Numbered from the stretch's first letter, positions 11,139 to 19,770 are shown. The stretch: 64,000 bases of DNA from Stentor roeselii (GCA_006503475.1 RSEH01000144.1:1-64000); one strand, 5' to 3'. The notes: generated by a model from the sequence alone, not told the origin. Numbers and translations are program-made.

Positions 11139-11482
11139 TAATTAAAGTTCTGCTGGCCATTCTAATAGATTAAGGCAAAGGGATTAAGCAGAGGTTACAG
11201 ATTAATTGATTGAATTCCTCCTTCCAATCATACATAAAGAGAAACTTTCGAAGAAAATTTAAGTAGGTTCAAATAATTTTTTAACAGATAAACCTTAGAC
11301 TCTTCAGAAGTTAAGTATGAGAATTACATCTTGATACTTATTCAAAATAAAGTCGCAAAATTGACAATTTCTTATGAGTTTTAACATGAAGAATAAACTT
11401 GAGGCTATTATGATTGTAGTCAATCACTACAACTTGTGTGAAAATGCTCGAGGTTTAAGGAAAATTTAAAAATTATTGGAGC
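11139..11482 (+). pseudogene. Decayed copy of the gene now at 16887-17624
   Basis: The DNA matches the middle of the 16887-17624 gene (about nt 17115-17485) along its length. Shared blocks include CATAAAGAGAAACTTTCGAAG, a stretch ending AAGTCGCAAAATTGACAATTTC, and AACTTGTGTGAAAATGCTC. It is in the same orientation as the receptors but full of stops, and both ends are missing. It shows that a paralogue or copy of that N-myristoylation-type gene once stood directly downstream of a receptor copy, as part of a duplicated segment. Confidence 0.8.
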
Positions 11483-11516
11483 ACTGATACAATTAAAATT
11501 ACTTTATAATTTTGAA

Positions 11517-12332
11517 ATGGATTATTTAACCTATTTAAGAATGATACCATCAATGATCAGTGCATTTGGCTGCTCAGTCTTTCTCATACTATTCTTGAAA
11601 TATAAGACTATAAGATTAACATTTGGAATGAAACATATAGCAATCTTACAATCAATAGGTCTAATTATGTCAATAAGTTCTTTATGCGGTTTTTCTCAAT
11701 CAAGTATGTTTATATGCACATTTTTCTATGGTACCTATATAGGATGCATAATCTTTCAATCAGTTTGGGTCTCAGTTTTTTCTAACTATCTATATCAGGT
11801 AATTTATAATGGTAAAGATAAGGATAATATATCGATTTTGAAGCCATTTGCTCTTAATCTGAGCATTTCTTCAATAATTCCTTCATTTTTTATAGGATTC
11901 CGATGTTTTTCTTATAATGGAAGAAGGTGCGCGGTGGATTGTTCGCAGGAAAATTATAATTGGATTTTCTTATCCTTTGCATCAATATTATTTCTTTCTT
12001 TTTGTTTTAGTCTTTATGCCAACTTAAAAACAATCAAAAAGATTATAATAAATCTAAGTGATTCAAAGAAAAATATGAAATGGTCTCTTGCCAGACTTAT
12101 TGCATTCCCATTTATTATCTTGTTATGCCTAGCTCCGAGCCCAATTTACTATTATTCAAAGGGTCTTAATGTAAAGAGAGATGATTCAATTTCGATTCTT
12201 TTAAATTGTTTAATCGATTTGATTGGATTCTTTAATAGTGTTGTTTTAGCATTATCACCTGAACTTCTAGACGCAATAAAATTTGACCGAGAAATGAAAA
12301 GAAAATCAGATTTAAGTTTAATTTCAACTTAG
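11517..12332 (+). CDS. Seven-transmembrane GPCR-like receptor, family member 5 (recent duplicate)
   Basis: 271 aa, intact, closest relative of the gene at 9924-10739. Long stretches of DNA are identical, for example from the TM1 end to TM2 and across the TM5-TM6 inner loop. Differences are mostly amino-acid-changing and cluster on the outer face: N-terminal residues 3-8, residues about 55-75, CAVDC versus CASDC, and YYYSKGLN versus YGYSKDLN before TM7. The C-terminal tail also differs (MKRKSDLSLIST). The next family member starts only 68 nt downstream of the stop codon. Confidence 0.82.
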   Translation: MDYLTYLRMIPSMISAFGCSVFLILFLKYKTIRLTFGMKHIAILQSIGLIMSISSLCGFSQSSMFICTFFYGTYIGCIIFQSVWVSVFSNYLYQVIYNGKDKDNISILKPFALNLSISSIIPSFFIGFRCFSYNGRRCAVDCSQENYNWIFLSFASILFLSFCFSLYANLKTIKKIIINLSDSKKNMKWSLARLIAFPFIILLCLAPSPIYYYSKGLNVKRDDSISILLNCLIDLIGFFNSVVLALSPELLDAIKFDREMKRKSDLSLIST

Positions 12333-12400
12333 TCTTAAATAGTAAATGATACTTAATCCCCTGAAAATTATAACCATTATAAATATATTTGTGAGTCTAA

Positions 12401-13213
12401 ATGATATTGATGTACTATCTTCTTATTCTTCCTTGCTCTTTAAGTATCATAGGCTGCTCGATTTTCCTTTATTTATACTGGAAATATCGATCTATCCGTT
12501 TGACATTTGGAATGAAACACATAGCAATCCTTCAAACCTTCGACCTAATAATGGCAACAGTGAGTTTCGTTCCACTCTTAGGATTCATCGACGATAAGAT
12601 GACTTGCAAGGTAATAACAATCTCTTTTCTCACTCTAATCTTAATTCAAACATTCTGGGTCTCAGTCTTTTCAACTATCATTTATCAAGTCATTTACCTG
12701 GGCAAGGAAAAAGAATGTATCTCAATAAAAAAACCTTTGATTTTAGGAGTGGCTGTTTCATTATTAACACCTTCATTGAATATAGGATTTGACTGTGTTT
12801 CGAATAAAGGCGAGGTATGAATATTTGACTGTGATTTATTGGTTTTTATTATAATATTTATCATCAATTCAGTTATAGTTGTCGGGTCTTTTTTATTGAG
12901 TCTTTACACAAGCTTCAAAGTAACTCGGAAAATTTTTAGTGATGCTAGAGGATCTCTGAGGAAAATGAAATGGTCTTTGATAAGACTACTTGTTTTTCCA
13001 TTTATCGCTTTTTTTTGTATCGCCCCGATTGCTATTTATTATATTTTTTATAGGGACTCAAGGAAAAATTATCCAGTTCTTATTATTTGTGCTTACTTGT
13101 TGTGTCTTATCGGATTTTTTAATAGTCTTACTTTAGGATTCACACCTGAACTTAAACAAGCTATAAAATTAGATAAGGACTTAAAGAATCAGTCAGCAGT
13201 TAGCTTAGTTTAA
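12401..13213 (+). pseudogene. Seven-transmembrane GPCR-like receptor, family member 6, with an in-frame TGA
   Basis: The frame runs unbroken for 271 codons (12401-13213) except for one TGA at 12818-12820 (codon 140). Everything else is conserved, including YRSIRLTFGMKHIAILQ, the TM3 cysteine (TCKV), IFDC just after the TGA, MKWSLIRLLVFPFI and GFFNSLTLGFTPELKQAIK. Paralogues have Cys at this codon (EIC, EGC, RSC, RRC), so the change is most simply TGT or TGC to TGA. Either the gene is freshly dead, or the stop is read through, or one base is an error. An intron cannot explain it: the flanks align residue for residue with the paralogues. Confidence 0.75.
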
Positions 13214-13267
13214 TCATTTAATCAAATCACTTGAATTATTCTATCATCAAAGTTTTCTCATAATAAA

Positions 13268-14165
13268 ATGGATACTTTATACTTGGTAAAATTATTTCCT
13301 TGTTTACTTAGTTCAATTGGATGCTCTATATTTCTTTGTCTTTACTACAAATATAGATCCATCCAGCTTACATTTGGAATGAAACATGTTGCAATACTTC
13401 AATCATTTGATCTGCTAATGACCTTAATCAACATTATTCCATTTCCTTTGTTTTCAAATAGTCGAGATACTTGCAAAGTAATAAGTTCAGTGTTCTTAGC
13501 TTCTATTTTGATGCAAACTTTTTGGGTTGCAGTGTTTTCGAATTATCTCTACCAGTTTATCCATTAGAGGCTTTATAAAATTTATAAATATTGATGGCAG
13601 TCTTTATAATTAATATGTTTATACCATATAAACATTATTAAATATATTACAGAAGGATAAAGACTCAATTTCAATTAAATTCCCATTTATCTTGGGCATT
13701 TCAATTTCGATAATTCCTTCGATTTTAATTCTTATATTTGATTGTATTCGGGATCATGATAATATTTGCCAATTTTGCATTAATCCTCCCTTAGTTCTAT
13801 TTGTTGAAGTTTACAACTTTTTTATAGTCGTTGCTTCTTTCTGCTGGAGTCTTTACACAAGCTTTAAATCATATAAAAAAATTTTGAATGATGTAAGAGA
13901 ATCATTAAGAGCTATGAAATGGAGCTTAGTAAGATTGATTTTTTTCCCTTTCATTACAATTATCTGCATTATACCATCAACTATTTATTATATGTTGTAT
14001 GCAAACAGTTTACATAACTACCCTTTCCTGATTTTCTCGTATAGCTTAGTATGTTTGATTGGATTTTTGAATAGTATTTCTTTAGGATTTACACCAGAAC
14101 TAAAGCAAGCGATTAAATTAGATAGAGAACTTAGAAAGCAATCAGAGATTAATTTGGTTTATTAG
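13268..14165 (+). pseudogene. Seven-transmembrane GPCR-like receptor, family member 7, interrupted by about 85 bp
   Basis: Residues 1-97 run from 13268 to a point just before TAG 13565-13567. The rest of the protein resumes in another frame at about 13650 (KDKDSISI...) and runs to 14165 with TM4-TM7 fully conserved (MKWSLVRLIFFPFI, GFLNSISLGFTPELKQAIK). The insert of about 85 bp is over 75% AT and has no 15-nt intron structure. Removing 85 bp between two TAT sites (13558 and 13643) would restore one frame of 270 codons, one residue short of the paralogues in that loop. A retained TA-bounded internal eliminated sequence, a small mobile element or simple decay are all possible. Confidence 0.7.
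13558..13645. other. AT-rich insert within receptor 7
   Basis: About 85 bp absent from all paralogues, inserted in the TM3-TM4 inner loop. It contains the near-palindrome GTTTATACCATATAAAC (about 13618-13634). TAT occurs at both proposed borders. The length and TA borders would suit a ciliate IES, but the exact ends cannot be fixed from one sequence. Confidence 0.5.
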
Positions 14166-14274
14166 ATCAAGCCAAAGAGAATATTTTAGTTAATTAGAGT
14201 AAGAATCAATAACACAGTCTTAGACTAAAAAATATTTACTCAACAATAAAAGTCTTACATTATTGCAAGAATAA

Positions 14275-15077
14275 ATGGAACTCTTACATTTAATCTTAAT
14301 CTTTCCCTCGTTAATCAGTGCATTAGGATGCTCTATCTTTCTGTTTATTTATGGAAAATACAGATCAGTCAGGCTAACATTCGGAATGAAATATGTCGCG
14401 ATATTACAAATCTTAGATCTCTTAATGACCTTAATTAACTTATTTCTCTTCTTGAATCTTTCAAATGATAGAGATCTCTGCAGAATCGTCAATACAAGTT
14501 TCTTATTTTTTATTTTTATGCAAACTTTCTGGGTTTCAGCTTTTTCAAATTATATATACCAGGTTGTTTATAGAGAGGAAAGGATAAAAATAGCATTTCT
14601 TTAAAGATTCCTTTGATTCTTGGTATTATAATTTCCATCCCTGTTCCTGTGCTTATGCTTGGATTTGATTGTATTGGTATTAAGCAAAATTCTTGTGTTC
14701 TAAATTGTGAAATTATGACATTGACTTTGTTTTTAGGATTTATTGTTACTTCTTTCTCATGGAGTACTTATACTAGCTTTAAATCATTAAAAAAAATTTG
14801 GAATGATGCACGTGGATCATTAAAAGAAATGAAATGGTCACTTGCAAGGCTAATTGTTTATCCCTTTATTACATTTATTTGTGTTATCCCTATTACTATA
14901 AATTATTCGCTATATACAGATCATCCAGTGAATACTCCATTTCTTATCTTTTCAACTATTTTGGTATTTTTAATTGGGTTTTTTAATAGTGTTGCACTGG
15001 GATTCACACCTGAACTAAAACAAGCGATAAAATTGGACAGAAATTTGAGAAAACAATCAGCAATAGACCTTATTTAG
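14275..15077 (+). pseudogene. Seven-transmembrane GPCR-like receptor, family member 8, with a 1-nt frameshift
   Basis: The first frame (14275-14604) gives TM1-TM3 and ends in YREERIKIAFL. The correct continuation (GIIISIPVPVLMLGFDC...) lies one frame away and runs to TAG 15077. Alignment with paralogues (GKEKECISIKK, GKDKDNISI) points to one missing A in the A/G run at about 14578-14583; with it the protein would be 267 aa. Other signatures are intact: YRSVRLTFGMKYVAILQ, LCRIV, MKWSLARLIVYPFI, GFFNSVALGFTPELKQAIK. A recent null allele and an assembly error in an A-run are equally possible. Confidence 0.72.
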
Positions 15078-15157
15078 TGCTAGTTAAATAGCTAAAATGT
15101 TTATCAAATTCATCCATAAACTTCCAACCCATCCTAAAACTCAACCCATAAAATTAT

Positions 15158-15757
15158 CTACCTGAGTTCTTTTTCCCAAACCTCATTTTCACATTTCTTA
15201 AGAAACTCTTTAATTTCCCTAACAGTCTGCGAAAGAAACTTTTCCTTTTTAACCACAACAGCTAAAGGTGCCTGCAATATTTTGGTAGGAACCGGTTTAA
15301 AAACAGCGATAGTATCCAGTCTAAGCCTCAAAAGTAAAAAACACTGAGAATCAATTCCCTGCGAATGAGGTTTAAACTGATAAAGAATAAGATTCTTAAC
15401 CGTAAATTCTTTTTCCAAATGTTGAATAATCCCAATAAACCTTTTATGAACATCACCTAAAGTATAAAGTCCAATCACCGAGTATTTCGGATGAATTTCT
15501 CTAACAAGTCCAAGCTGTTGTTTAAGACTTTCTCCAAAAGGTTTAACATTAACTTTGCTTTCATCCGAAGACAAGTAGTTAACCGGCAGGACTGAACAGA
15601 CCTGTACAAGTCCTTCAGTGATAGTTCCAAGAAGTAAGCCCATGCAAGACGCGGGTGGTCCTTGTTTTCTGAGGAAATGCTGAATAATCATAGAAGGCAC
15701 TACTGGGTGTACCTCACAAGAGTATTCTTCGATTTCACCAAACCACAGATTGGACAT
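15158..15757 (-). CDS. MPN-domain protein, eIF3 subunit f-like
   Basis: 199 aa. The N-terminal half is an MPN (Mov34) domain: CEVHPVVPSMIIQHFLRK, then GLLLGTITEGLVQVCSVLPV, then VIGLYTLGDV. These match the MPN- subunits, closest by eye to eIF3f, which helps scaffold eIF3 on the 40S subunit. The JAMM zinc motif (HxHPxxxxxxSxxD) is absent, so no isopeptidase activity is expected. The C-terminal part is shorter than in animal eIF3f. It converges with the last receptor gene and is followed upstream by the MRH protein on the same strand. CSN6 or Rpn8 are less likely alternatives. Confidence 0.7.
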   Translation of the reverse strand: MSNLWFGEIEEYSCEVHPVVPSMIIQHFLRKQGPPASCMGLLLGTITEGLVQVCSVLPVNYLSSDESKVNVKPFGESLKQQLGLVREIHPKYSVIGLYTLGDVHKRFIGIIQHLEKEFTVKNLILYQFKPHSQGIDSQCFLLLRLRLDTIAVFKPVPTKILQAPLAVVVKKEKFLSQTVREIKEFLKKCENEVWEKELR

Positions 15758-15783
15758 TTATACTCAAGCTACTTAAACTTTAA

Positions 15784-16428
15784 CTAATGACGAAAGCGAC
15801 TCACAGCTGATGAAAGGATTTCAGTTATTCTCTCAAAATGAGGAATCGCTTCAGTTGTTGAAAGAGTCTTGTCCTTCATTTTGTTGTACATGAAACCGAT
15901 GAAGAAGTACCCGAAAAAGACAGCAAGACTTAAAAGAAACAGCCAAGAAACAGCAGTTTCGATTTCTTCTTCTGTTGAAGAAGAGTCAAAACAAGTGTAC
16001 TTGCTGTAAATGTCGAAATTGTAAATGCAGGCTTCAGGTTCTTCTACAAGGCCGATCTTTGTCTTTTTGTTGGAACAGTGGAAGATGTAGTTGACTTTTC
16101 TTGGACCTGTGTAACAATAGTCTCCGTTTTTGTAGGTAAGGACTAAGTTGTCGTCTTTCTTTGAAAGAACTGGAGGCTCTGGTCCTTGTCTTGCTAGGAC
16201 TGAAATACAGCCGCCGTAGTAGTTCCATTGAGATGCGATGCTGAACTCACCGTTGCAGAGGATCGCTGTGTCTATGCAGATGTTAAATCGGTATACGAAG
16301 TCCATTGAATCCGCCTCGTAGTCTGGGATTTCTCGCATTAGAGGGGAAAAATCGTATTCTTCTCCTGATGAAAGTTTGAACTTGCAGTTGTAGGATTGGA
16401 CTACTTGGATTATTAGCAAATATAACAT
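15784..16428 (-). CDS. MRH-domain type I membrane protein (Atg27 / mannose-6-phosphate receptor-like)
   Basis: 214 aa. A short N-terminal hydrophobic signal (MLYLLIIQVV) precedes a lumenal domain at about 15-150 with paired cysteines (C51, C58, C74, C105, C118, C134, C146), the WNYYGGCISVL motif and the GDYCYTGPRK motif, as in MRH lectin domains. Q67, R110, E132 and Y136 could be the sugar-binding set, but I assign them only by position. One membrane segment follows at about 160-182, then a 32-residue basic cytoplasmic tail. The likely role is receptor sorting or autophagy-related membrane traffic between Golgi and endosomes or lysosomes. The start follows ATAA, the common context here. Confidence 0.65.
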   Translation of the reverse strand: MLYLLIIQVVQSYNCKFKLSSGEEYDFSPLMREIPDYEADSMDFVYRFNICIDTAILCNGEFSIASQWNYYGGCISVLARQGPEPPVLSKKDDNLVLTYKNGDYCYTGPRKVNYIFHCSNKKTKIGLVEEPEACIYNFDIYSKYTCFDSSSTEEEIETAVSWLFLLSLAVFFGYFFIGFMYNKMKDKTLSTTEAIPHFERITEILSSAVSRFRH

Positions 16429-16886
16429 TTATTGATTATTCGTTTTTTAAGGAATATGAAAGATTTTGCAAGGTTTTGGATGTTTTGGTGAGAAGGGTGT
16501 TAGGGAATAGAACTTTAATGATTTAGGTGGAGGAATTAAATGGCTATGGTTGATGTTTTTAGGGTTTGATTGGGTTTGGTTATTAATGTGTTTAAGACCG
16601 GCTTCTTTTTAATGATACCCAAAACAAATGGTAAATAAAGGAATATTAACTCCTAGTGATAAAAAGTTAGTATCTCACAAGATATTTAATAAACAATCCC
16701 TAATTAACCCTCTTAAAAATGAAAATTTCCCAAATAATCAAATCCAATAAACCAACTAATAACCCCCAAAATACTCAATCTTCAACCCTAATAATCCATC
16801 CAATCCCTAAAAAAACCTCCATAAACCCTCAAAACATTTCTACTTCCCACAAAGCCATTTCTCCAATCTTCTCATAAATCTCCAAT
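16429..16886. promoter_or_regulatory. Divergent intergenic region with a strand-composition switch
   Basis: 458 bases between divergent genes. The half next to the minus-strand gene (to about 16600) is G/T-rich on the plus strand, with TTAGGG and GGGTTT words. The half next to the plus-strand gene (16610-16886) is A/C-rich, with TCCCTAA and ACCCTAA words. Each gene therefore has an A/C-rich sense-strand leader. No RNA gene or frame was seen. Promoter function is inferred. Confidence 0.5.
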
Positions 16887-17624
16887 ATGGGTTCAAAATC
16901 TTCTAGAATCCCAACAGCTGTTCCAGGCCACCTACTACTACTAACAGGCATCGAAGAATTCGACAAAGTCTACCGAGTTCTGGAACTTCCAACAAAACGA
17001 ATAAAAGAAACAGAAATCGACTTAAACATGCACACAACTGAATTCATCCGAAGCCTTGGCGCTCGTGAAGTCTGGGAAGTGAAGCCAAATGTTCAGAAGT
17101 TGATTCAAGTTATGCTTGTAATTCTTTCAGCTGATGGCAGCGGGACATTGACAGAGTTAGTTGACTACTCGATTGACTTTCCGTTTCTTGTCATTCATAA
17201 AGAGAAACTTTCGAAGAGTAGTCAAGGAGTTGCAGATCATTTCGTTAAATTGATGAACTTACTTCAGACTCTTCCGAAAAATATTAATAAACCGGTTCAG
17301 AAACTTAGTACGAGGATTGATACTTTAAGACTTTTTCAGAATGAAGTCGCGAAAAAGACGATTTCTTCTGGGTATAATATGAAGGATAAACTTGCTGCTA
17401 TTTCGATTGTGGTTAATAACTACAATATGTGTGAAAATGCTCTCAAGGTTTCGAGGGAAATGGAAAAAATCAGTGAAGAAGTCATTGAAGCGGTTAGCAG
17501 TGCAGTTCAAAAAGCCCAAGTATCACCTCATTGCGAAATCCTAGCAAGTCGTGGTCTTCAAGCATCAAGTGAAGGTTTAACAAAGCCGAAGTCAATAGTA
17601 AAAAAGTTCTGGCCTTTGGTTTAA
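16887..17624 (+). CDS. Putative N-myristoylated protein of unknown function
   Basis: 245 aa. It begins MGSKSSRIP, with Gly2 and Ser6 fitting the N-myristoylation consensus. The rest is mostly helical and has no family that I recognise. It is neither secreted nor membrane-spanning, so it may be a membrane-anchored soluble protein. A decayed copy lies at 11139-11482, next to a receptor relic. The stop TAA (17622-17624) is only 10 nt before the ATG of the STPGR gene. Removing GTTTAATACTTAATAG (16 nt, 17619-17634) would join both proteins in frame, but that string lacks the A found six bases from the 3' end of the 15-nt introns, so I keep two genes. Confidence 0.75.
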   Translation: MGSKSSRIPTAVPGHLLLLTGIEEFDKVYRVLELPTKRIKETEIDLNMHTTEFIRSLGAREVWEVKPNVQKLIQVMLVILSADGSGTLTELVDYSIDFPFLVIHKEKLSKSSQGVADHFVKLMNLLQTLPKNINKPVQKLSTRIDTLRLFQNEVAKKTISSGYNMKDKLAAISIVVNNYNMCENALKVSREMEKISEEVIEAVSSAVQKAQVSPHCEILASRGLQASSEGLTKPKSIVKKFWPLV

Positions 17625-17634
17625 TACTTAATAG

Positions 17635-18783
17635 ATGGTCTTTGTTAGTCGAGCAGAACGAAAACTAACTGATTTGATCACATCAGGAGTAGGGCCAGGC
17701 AGTTACAATGTTTTAGGAACCGGGTCTTCACAAGTACTTCAAACAACGCAAGGTTTCGCCCCTTTCGCTTCGACTTCGACTAGGAATTTATTTGAAGAAA
17801 AATCGTTTGTGCCAGGGCCTGGGTCTTATGACCTTTCAAGGACTCGCGCAAGGAAAGGACCGAAGACGAGTTCGAGTCCTAGATTTAAAGAAAAAAAAAA
17901 GGAAGAGTCGCCGGGACCTGGTTCTTATTCGAATTTGGAATCTTGGAAACAGAAAAAACAATACCCGAAGACTGTACAGTCATCTTCTTATAATCGACTT
18001 CCTTCTGCTCCTTCTATTCCTGCTGTGCATCAGTCTTATGGATATGAAGAGACTTTGGATGGGGACTTGGTTATGCATACTTCACCTGATCTTATTCATT
18101 CTGGAATGATTCAAGATTCAGTTGGACCTGGACATTATTCGGTTAAGGTCGGGGTTAAACCTGGAGGCTGCTGGTTTAAAAGTAAGAGTAAAAGGTATTT
18201 GAAACACTTTGATACTACTGGACCTGATATTGGTCCAGGTTCCTATAACGAATGCTCTACCATAGCCCCTTTGTATAAATTTAAACAAAGTGCTGTCTTT
18301 TTAAGCAGGTATAAAGAAGATCCTGTTGAAAAAGACTCAGCCGAATTACCTGGCCCTGGGTCATACGATTTGTCTAAATCTTTGCATAAAAAACATCAAG
18401 TACGGTTTCAAAACTTTGGAAGTGGAAGCATCAGGTTCAACAATAAGAGAAATGCGAACAGTGTTGGGCCAGGTAGCTACTCTGTTGAAAACTCAAGCGT
18501 AGATAAAATATTCAAAACTCCATTTAACTCTTCAAATTCTAGATTCAAGTACTCACATTCAAGTAGTACTCCTGGACCTGGAAGCTATGAAGGTGGAAAA
18601 TCAGGTCAAAGCCCAGTTAAGAATAAGAAAATAAGTGCGTTTGGTACTAAAGGCAAACGATTCACCAACTTGGGAAAATTTTCCACACCAGGCCCAGGCC
18701 AATACTCCGACAAAAAGTCAGAAAACTATTTATCCTACAAAACCAACGCAGTTTTCGCAAGCCAATCAAAAAGACTCTTATAA
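17635..18783 (+). CDS. STPGR-repeat (ODF3/SHIPPO-like) axonemal protein
   Basis: 382 aa with at least nine sperm-tail PG-rich repeats of the form PGPGSY or VGPGxY, spaced 25-60 residues apart from residue 20 to the C-terminus (GVGPGSYN, PGPGSYDL, PGPGSYSN, VGPGHYSV, IGPGSYNE, PGPGSYDL, VGPGSYSV, PGPGSYEG, PGPGQYSD). Between repeats are basic FxSKxKR-type segments (FGTKGKRF, FASQSKRL). Proteins of this family bind ciliary doublet microtubules, often in the lumen. It lies 10 nt after the preceding gene's stop and converges with the coiled-coil gene at 18799. Confidence 0.9.
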   Translation: MVFVSRAERKLTDLITSGVGPGSYNVLGTGSSQVLQTTQGFAPFASTSTRNLFEEKSFVPGPGSYDLSRTRARKGPKTSSSPRFKEKKKEESPGPGSYSNLESWKQKKQYPKTVQSSSYNRLPSAPSIPAVHQSYGYEETLDGDLVMHTSPDLIHSGMIQDSVGPGHYSVKVGVKPGGCWFKSKSKRYLKHFDTTGPDIGPGSYNECSTIAPLYKFKQSAVFLSRYKEDPVEKDSAELPGPGSYDLSKSLHKKHQVRFQNFGSGSIRFNNKRNANSVGPGSYSVENSSVDKIFKTPFNSSNSRFKYSHSSSTPGPGSYEGGKSGQSPVKNKKISAFGTKGKRFTNLGKFSTPGPGQYSDKKSENYLSYKTNAVFASQSKRLL

Positions 18784-18798
18784 TAAATACTATAAACA

Positions 18799-19770
18799 TC
18801 ACAACCCCTTCTCAAAAAACTTCTCAGAAACCACTTTACTAACTTCCAAGCATCTTTCCTTCCATTTTTCTTCCAACAAATTCCTCTGATTCTCTCCATA
18901 TTTAACTCTTTCAGCGATTTCACTTTCCAATTTTCGATTTTCCATTAAAAGACTATCAAGTTCCTTTTGAATTTTCATAAGTATGACTTGACATTCACAT
19001 TTTTCATTAAAATCTGTTTGAACCGCTGCTTCATTTGGAACTTTTTCAATGCAAGAAACGCTTTTTGCACTTTTAACACTTTTCGCAGAACTCACTGAGT
19101 CTCTTCTGTGACTTGCAGTGACAGGTCTTGACTTGCCTTTTGTTAATCCTGGAGGAGGAAGATGTGGCCTTGCTGAAGAACATCTGGGCTTTATTGGTTG
19201 TCGCTCGAGAAGAACACTTGTTAAAAACCATTGATTTTCGCTCAAGGTCCAAATCAATTCTATTGATTTAAGGTTTTTCATTTGGTATAAAAGAAATTGG
19301 ATTACTTGTTTTGAGTCGGATGATAAGTCTTCAGTCATTTCTCTTGTTGGGGTTGGCTGGTTTGGAGCTTCGGTGGATGAGTGAACTTGATTGAGTTGTT
19401 CAGATTTTAAATCTGATTTTAATGATAGGATTAACTCTGCCGGGATGTACTTCTGGAGAGTGAAGTTTGACTCACATGAACCTTCTGTGATAGCAAGCAG
19501 TACCATTTCAAACTCCTGCATACAAAGCATCATTTTTTTCTCAGTACTCTGATAAACAGCGACAAATTCCAAAACTCCTCTAAACACATCAAGTATCCTC
19601 GAAATAGAAATCGACTGTTTTTTATGTTTCATGACCTGTCCTTTCTACCTGTGATTTACATTCGAAGTATATATCCAAAGTGCTATCTGTCTATCCTTAA
19701 CAACAATAGTATCAGGTACACGAACAGTAAGGTGTCCATATTCCTGCCACAAGACATCAACTTGATTCAT
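18799..19770 (-). CDS. Unknown protein with C-terminal coiled coil (two exons)
   Basis: Exon 1 is 19660-19770 and exon 2 is 18799-19644, joined by removing the intron GTAAATCACAGGTAG; the product is 318 aa. The long frame alone would start at 19632 (MKHKKQ), but the spliced frame adds 41 well-formed upstream residues (MNQVDVLWQEYGHLTVRVPD...). The middle is Ser/Pro/Lys-rich with SAKSVKSAKSVS, and the C-terminal 65 residues (IQKELDSLLMENRKLESEI...) form a coiled coil. No family is recognised; a cytoskeletal role is a guess. It lies 25 nt downstream of the EF-hand gene on the same strand. Confidence 0.75.
19645..19659 (-). other. 15-nt intron
   Basis: GTAAATCACAGGTAG, phase 0, in-frame TAG. 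Removal joins TSN to KGQVMKHKKQ. Confidence 0.9.

Noticed and set aside
12818-12820. TGA as a sense codon (genetic code change)
   Set aside because: TGA ends several well-defined genes here (for example DRC1 and the gene at 31165) and no other gene has an internal TGA outside introns.
13555-13652. The insert of receptor 7 as a long GT...AG intron
   Set aside because: Removing it leaves the wrong frame, and all other introns here are 15 nt with A10.
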